NCBI GenBank assembly: GCA_003520365.1
Contig: DOUW01000420.1
Coordinates: 1 to 7,730, forward strand
DNA: 7,730 nt
Reading direction: 5' to 3'
From: Massilia sp.
GTDB lineage: Bacteria; Pseudomonadota; Gammaproteobacteria; Burkholderiales; Burkholderiaceae_D
Part shown: positions 6,797-7,730 of the stretch, one piece after another
Layout of the letters: each line of letters starts with the position of its first letter
Position numbering within the stretch: the first letter of the stretch is position 1
Notes under the pieces: model-generated
What the model saw: the letters and a program-made list of their open reading frames with translations, nothing else
What the model was told of the DNA's origin: nothing
Databases searched by the model: none
Program-made: the position numbers and the translations under genes

Positions 6797-7730
6797 ATGG
6801 ACAATTCGTTGTTGAAAACGACGGCCCCGTTGCGGGTATGGACTGGCGCCCTTGTCTTCATGGTGCCGTCGCTTATCCTCACCACCCACGTCGGGATCGG
6901 GCTCGCCAGTTTCCTGTTCCTGCTGACGGCGCTGTGGAAGTTCGGCGCCGGCCGCGCCGCGCTGGCACGCCACTGGCACGACGTACGCTGGGTGCTGCTG
7001 GCCTTCCTGTTCAATTTTGTCCTGGTGCTGGCCTACTTCCTGTTCCGCCCCGAACAGCCCCTGAACACGCTGGAAAAGCCGCTGCGCATGTTCTGCGCCG
7101 TCACCGCCACGATGGCGGTGCTGCTTGCGCGGCCGCCGCGCCAGGCGCTGTGGTGGGGCGCGATCGCGGGCGCCATCGGCGCCATGTTCTTCATCGGCCA
7201 CCAGCGCATCGTGCTGGAGATGGAGCGCCCGGGCGGCTTCATGAATGCGATTACCTTCGGCGACATCGCCCTGGTCCTGAGCATGGTGGCGCTGGTGGCG
7301 GCGCTCGAATTCCGGCGCGCCGGGCGTTCGGTCCTGTGGCCGCTGGTCGGCGGCCTGGCCGGCATCCTGGCGCTGGTGATGACCGGCACCCGCGGCGGCT
7401 GGATCGGGCTGGTGCTGGGTGCCCTCCTGTGCATGCGTTACGGTCACCTGGCGCGCAGCCGCAACGTGCGGCTCCTGCTCGGCGCCGGCGTGGCGCTGGC
7501 GGCCGTGCTCTATTTCGTGCCGGCCACCGAGATGCAGCTGCGCGTGCAGCAGGGGATCGACGACGTGCGCAAGTGGCACAGCGGCGTCGACAAGTTCACC
7601 AACGTCGGCATCCGCCTCGAACTGTGGAAGGCGGCCGGCATGCTGATCGCCGAGCAGCCGCTGGTGGGGCAGGACCCGGCCGTCGCGCACGAGAAAGTGG
7701 TACGCTGGGTGCAGGACGGCACCCTGTCGG
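6797..7730 (+). CDS. O-antigen ligase/polymerase-like membrane protein (Wzy_C/WaaL type), partial
   Basis: The frame opens at ATG 6797 and stays open to the window end, giving 311 codons and one base of a longer protein; the 3' part lies outside. About nine hydrophobic segments can be seen (roughly residues 15-31, 34-48, 65-83, 97-111, 117-133, 153-170, 178-195, 201-213 and 226-241), followed by the start of a large polar loop expected in the periplasm. Family hallmarks are GGFMNAITFGD (146-156), TGTRGGWIG (196-204) and the loop segment NVGIRLELW (269-277, with Arg273) leading to EQPLVGQ. The Wzy_C superfamily holds O-antigen ligases, O-antigen polymerases and protein glycan ligases; which one this is cannot be settled without the C-terminal half. 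It would act in the inner membrane on undecaprenyl-linked glycans. The neighbouring glycosyltransferase fits an LPS role. The ribosome site is weak (GAG 3 nt before ATG), and no upstream in-frame ATG or GTG was found nearby. Confidence 0.85.
   Translation, partial: MDNSLLKTTAPLRVWTGALVFMVPSLILTTHVGIGLASFLFLLTALWKFGAGRAALARHWHDVRWVLLAFLFNFVLVLAYFLFRPEQPLNTLEKPLRMFCAVTATMAVLLARPPRQALWWGAIAGAIGAMFFIGHQRIVLEMERPGGFMNAITFGDIALVLSMVALVAALEFRRAGRSVLWPLVGGLAGILALVMTGTRGGWIGLVLGALLCMRYGHLARSRNVRLLLGAGVALAAVLYFVPATEMQLRVQQGIDDVRKWHSGVDKFTNVGIRLELWKAAGMLIAEQPLVGQDPAVAHEKVVRWVQDGTLS

Noticed and set aside
6617..7690. A 357-codon minus-strand open frame at the right end
   Set aside because: It is antisense to the ligase-like gene, His/Gln/Arg-rich with no membrane or domain pattern, whereas the plus-strand frame shows clear transmembrane segments and family motifs.

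Overview
The window looks like a chromosomal segment of a GC-rich betaproteobacterium, most likely of the Oxalobacteraceae (Massilia/Telluria/Janthinobacterium relatives). I infer this from the closely E. coli-like replicative polymerase, the strong G/C third-position bias, and an intergenic repeat style I associate with Massilia. The genus is an inference and was not searched.

Layout. Positions 1-56 hold only the first 18 codons of a minus-strand gene that leaves the window, with a perfect minus-strand TATAAT box about 110 bp upstream. Positions 57-431 contain no convincing gene but carry two hairpins; one is a clear intrinsic terminator for the next gene. Positions 432-1661 (minus) encode a secreted protein with the hallmarks of an outer-membrane beta-barrel (signal peptide, final Tyr-Trp-Phe), of a family I do not recognise. 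It diverges from dnaE (1843-5340, plus), the complete alpha subunit of DNA polymerase III, whose -10 box sits so close to its ATG that the mRNA is probably leaderless. Convergent to dnaE is a family 2 glycosyltransferase (5519-6589, minus). Divergent from that is the first 311 codons of a polytopic O-antigen ligase/polymerase-like membrane protein (from 6797, plus) that runs off the right edge.

Functional picture. The window joins a housekeeping replication gene to cell-envelope genes. The glycosyltransferase and the ligase-like protein probably belong to one surface-polysaccharide or LPS pathway: one adds sugars at the cytoplasmic face, the other polymerises or transfers the glycan at the periplasmic face. 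The outer-membrane protein is unrelated by sequence.

The most striking non-coding object is a 167-bp element (5345-5511) that fills the gap between the convergent stop codons of dnaE and the glycosyltransferase. It is two inverted copies of a ~67-bp unit with almost perfectly matched ends and diverged middles, so it can fold as one long hairpin or two shorter ones. No CRISPR array, transposase, tRNA or rRNA gene was seen.
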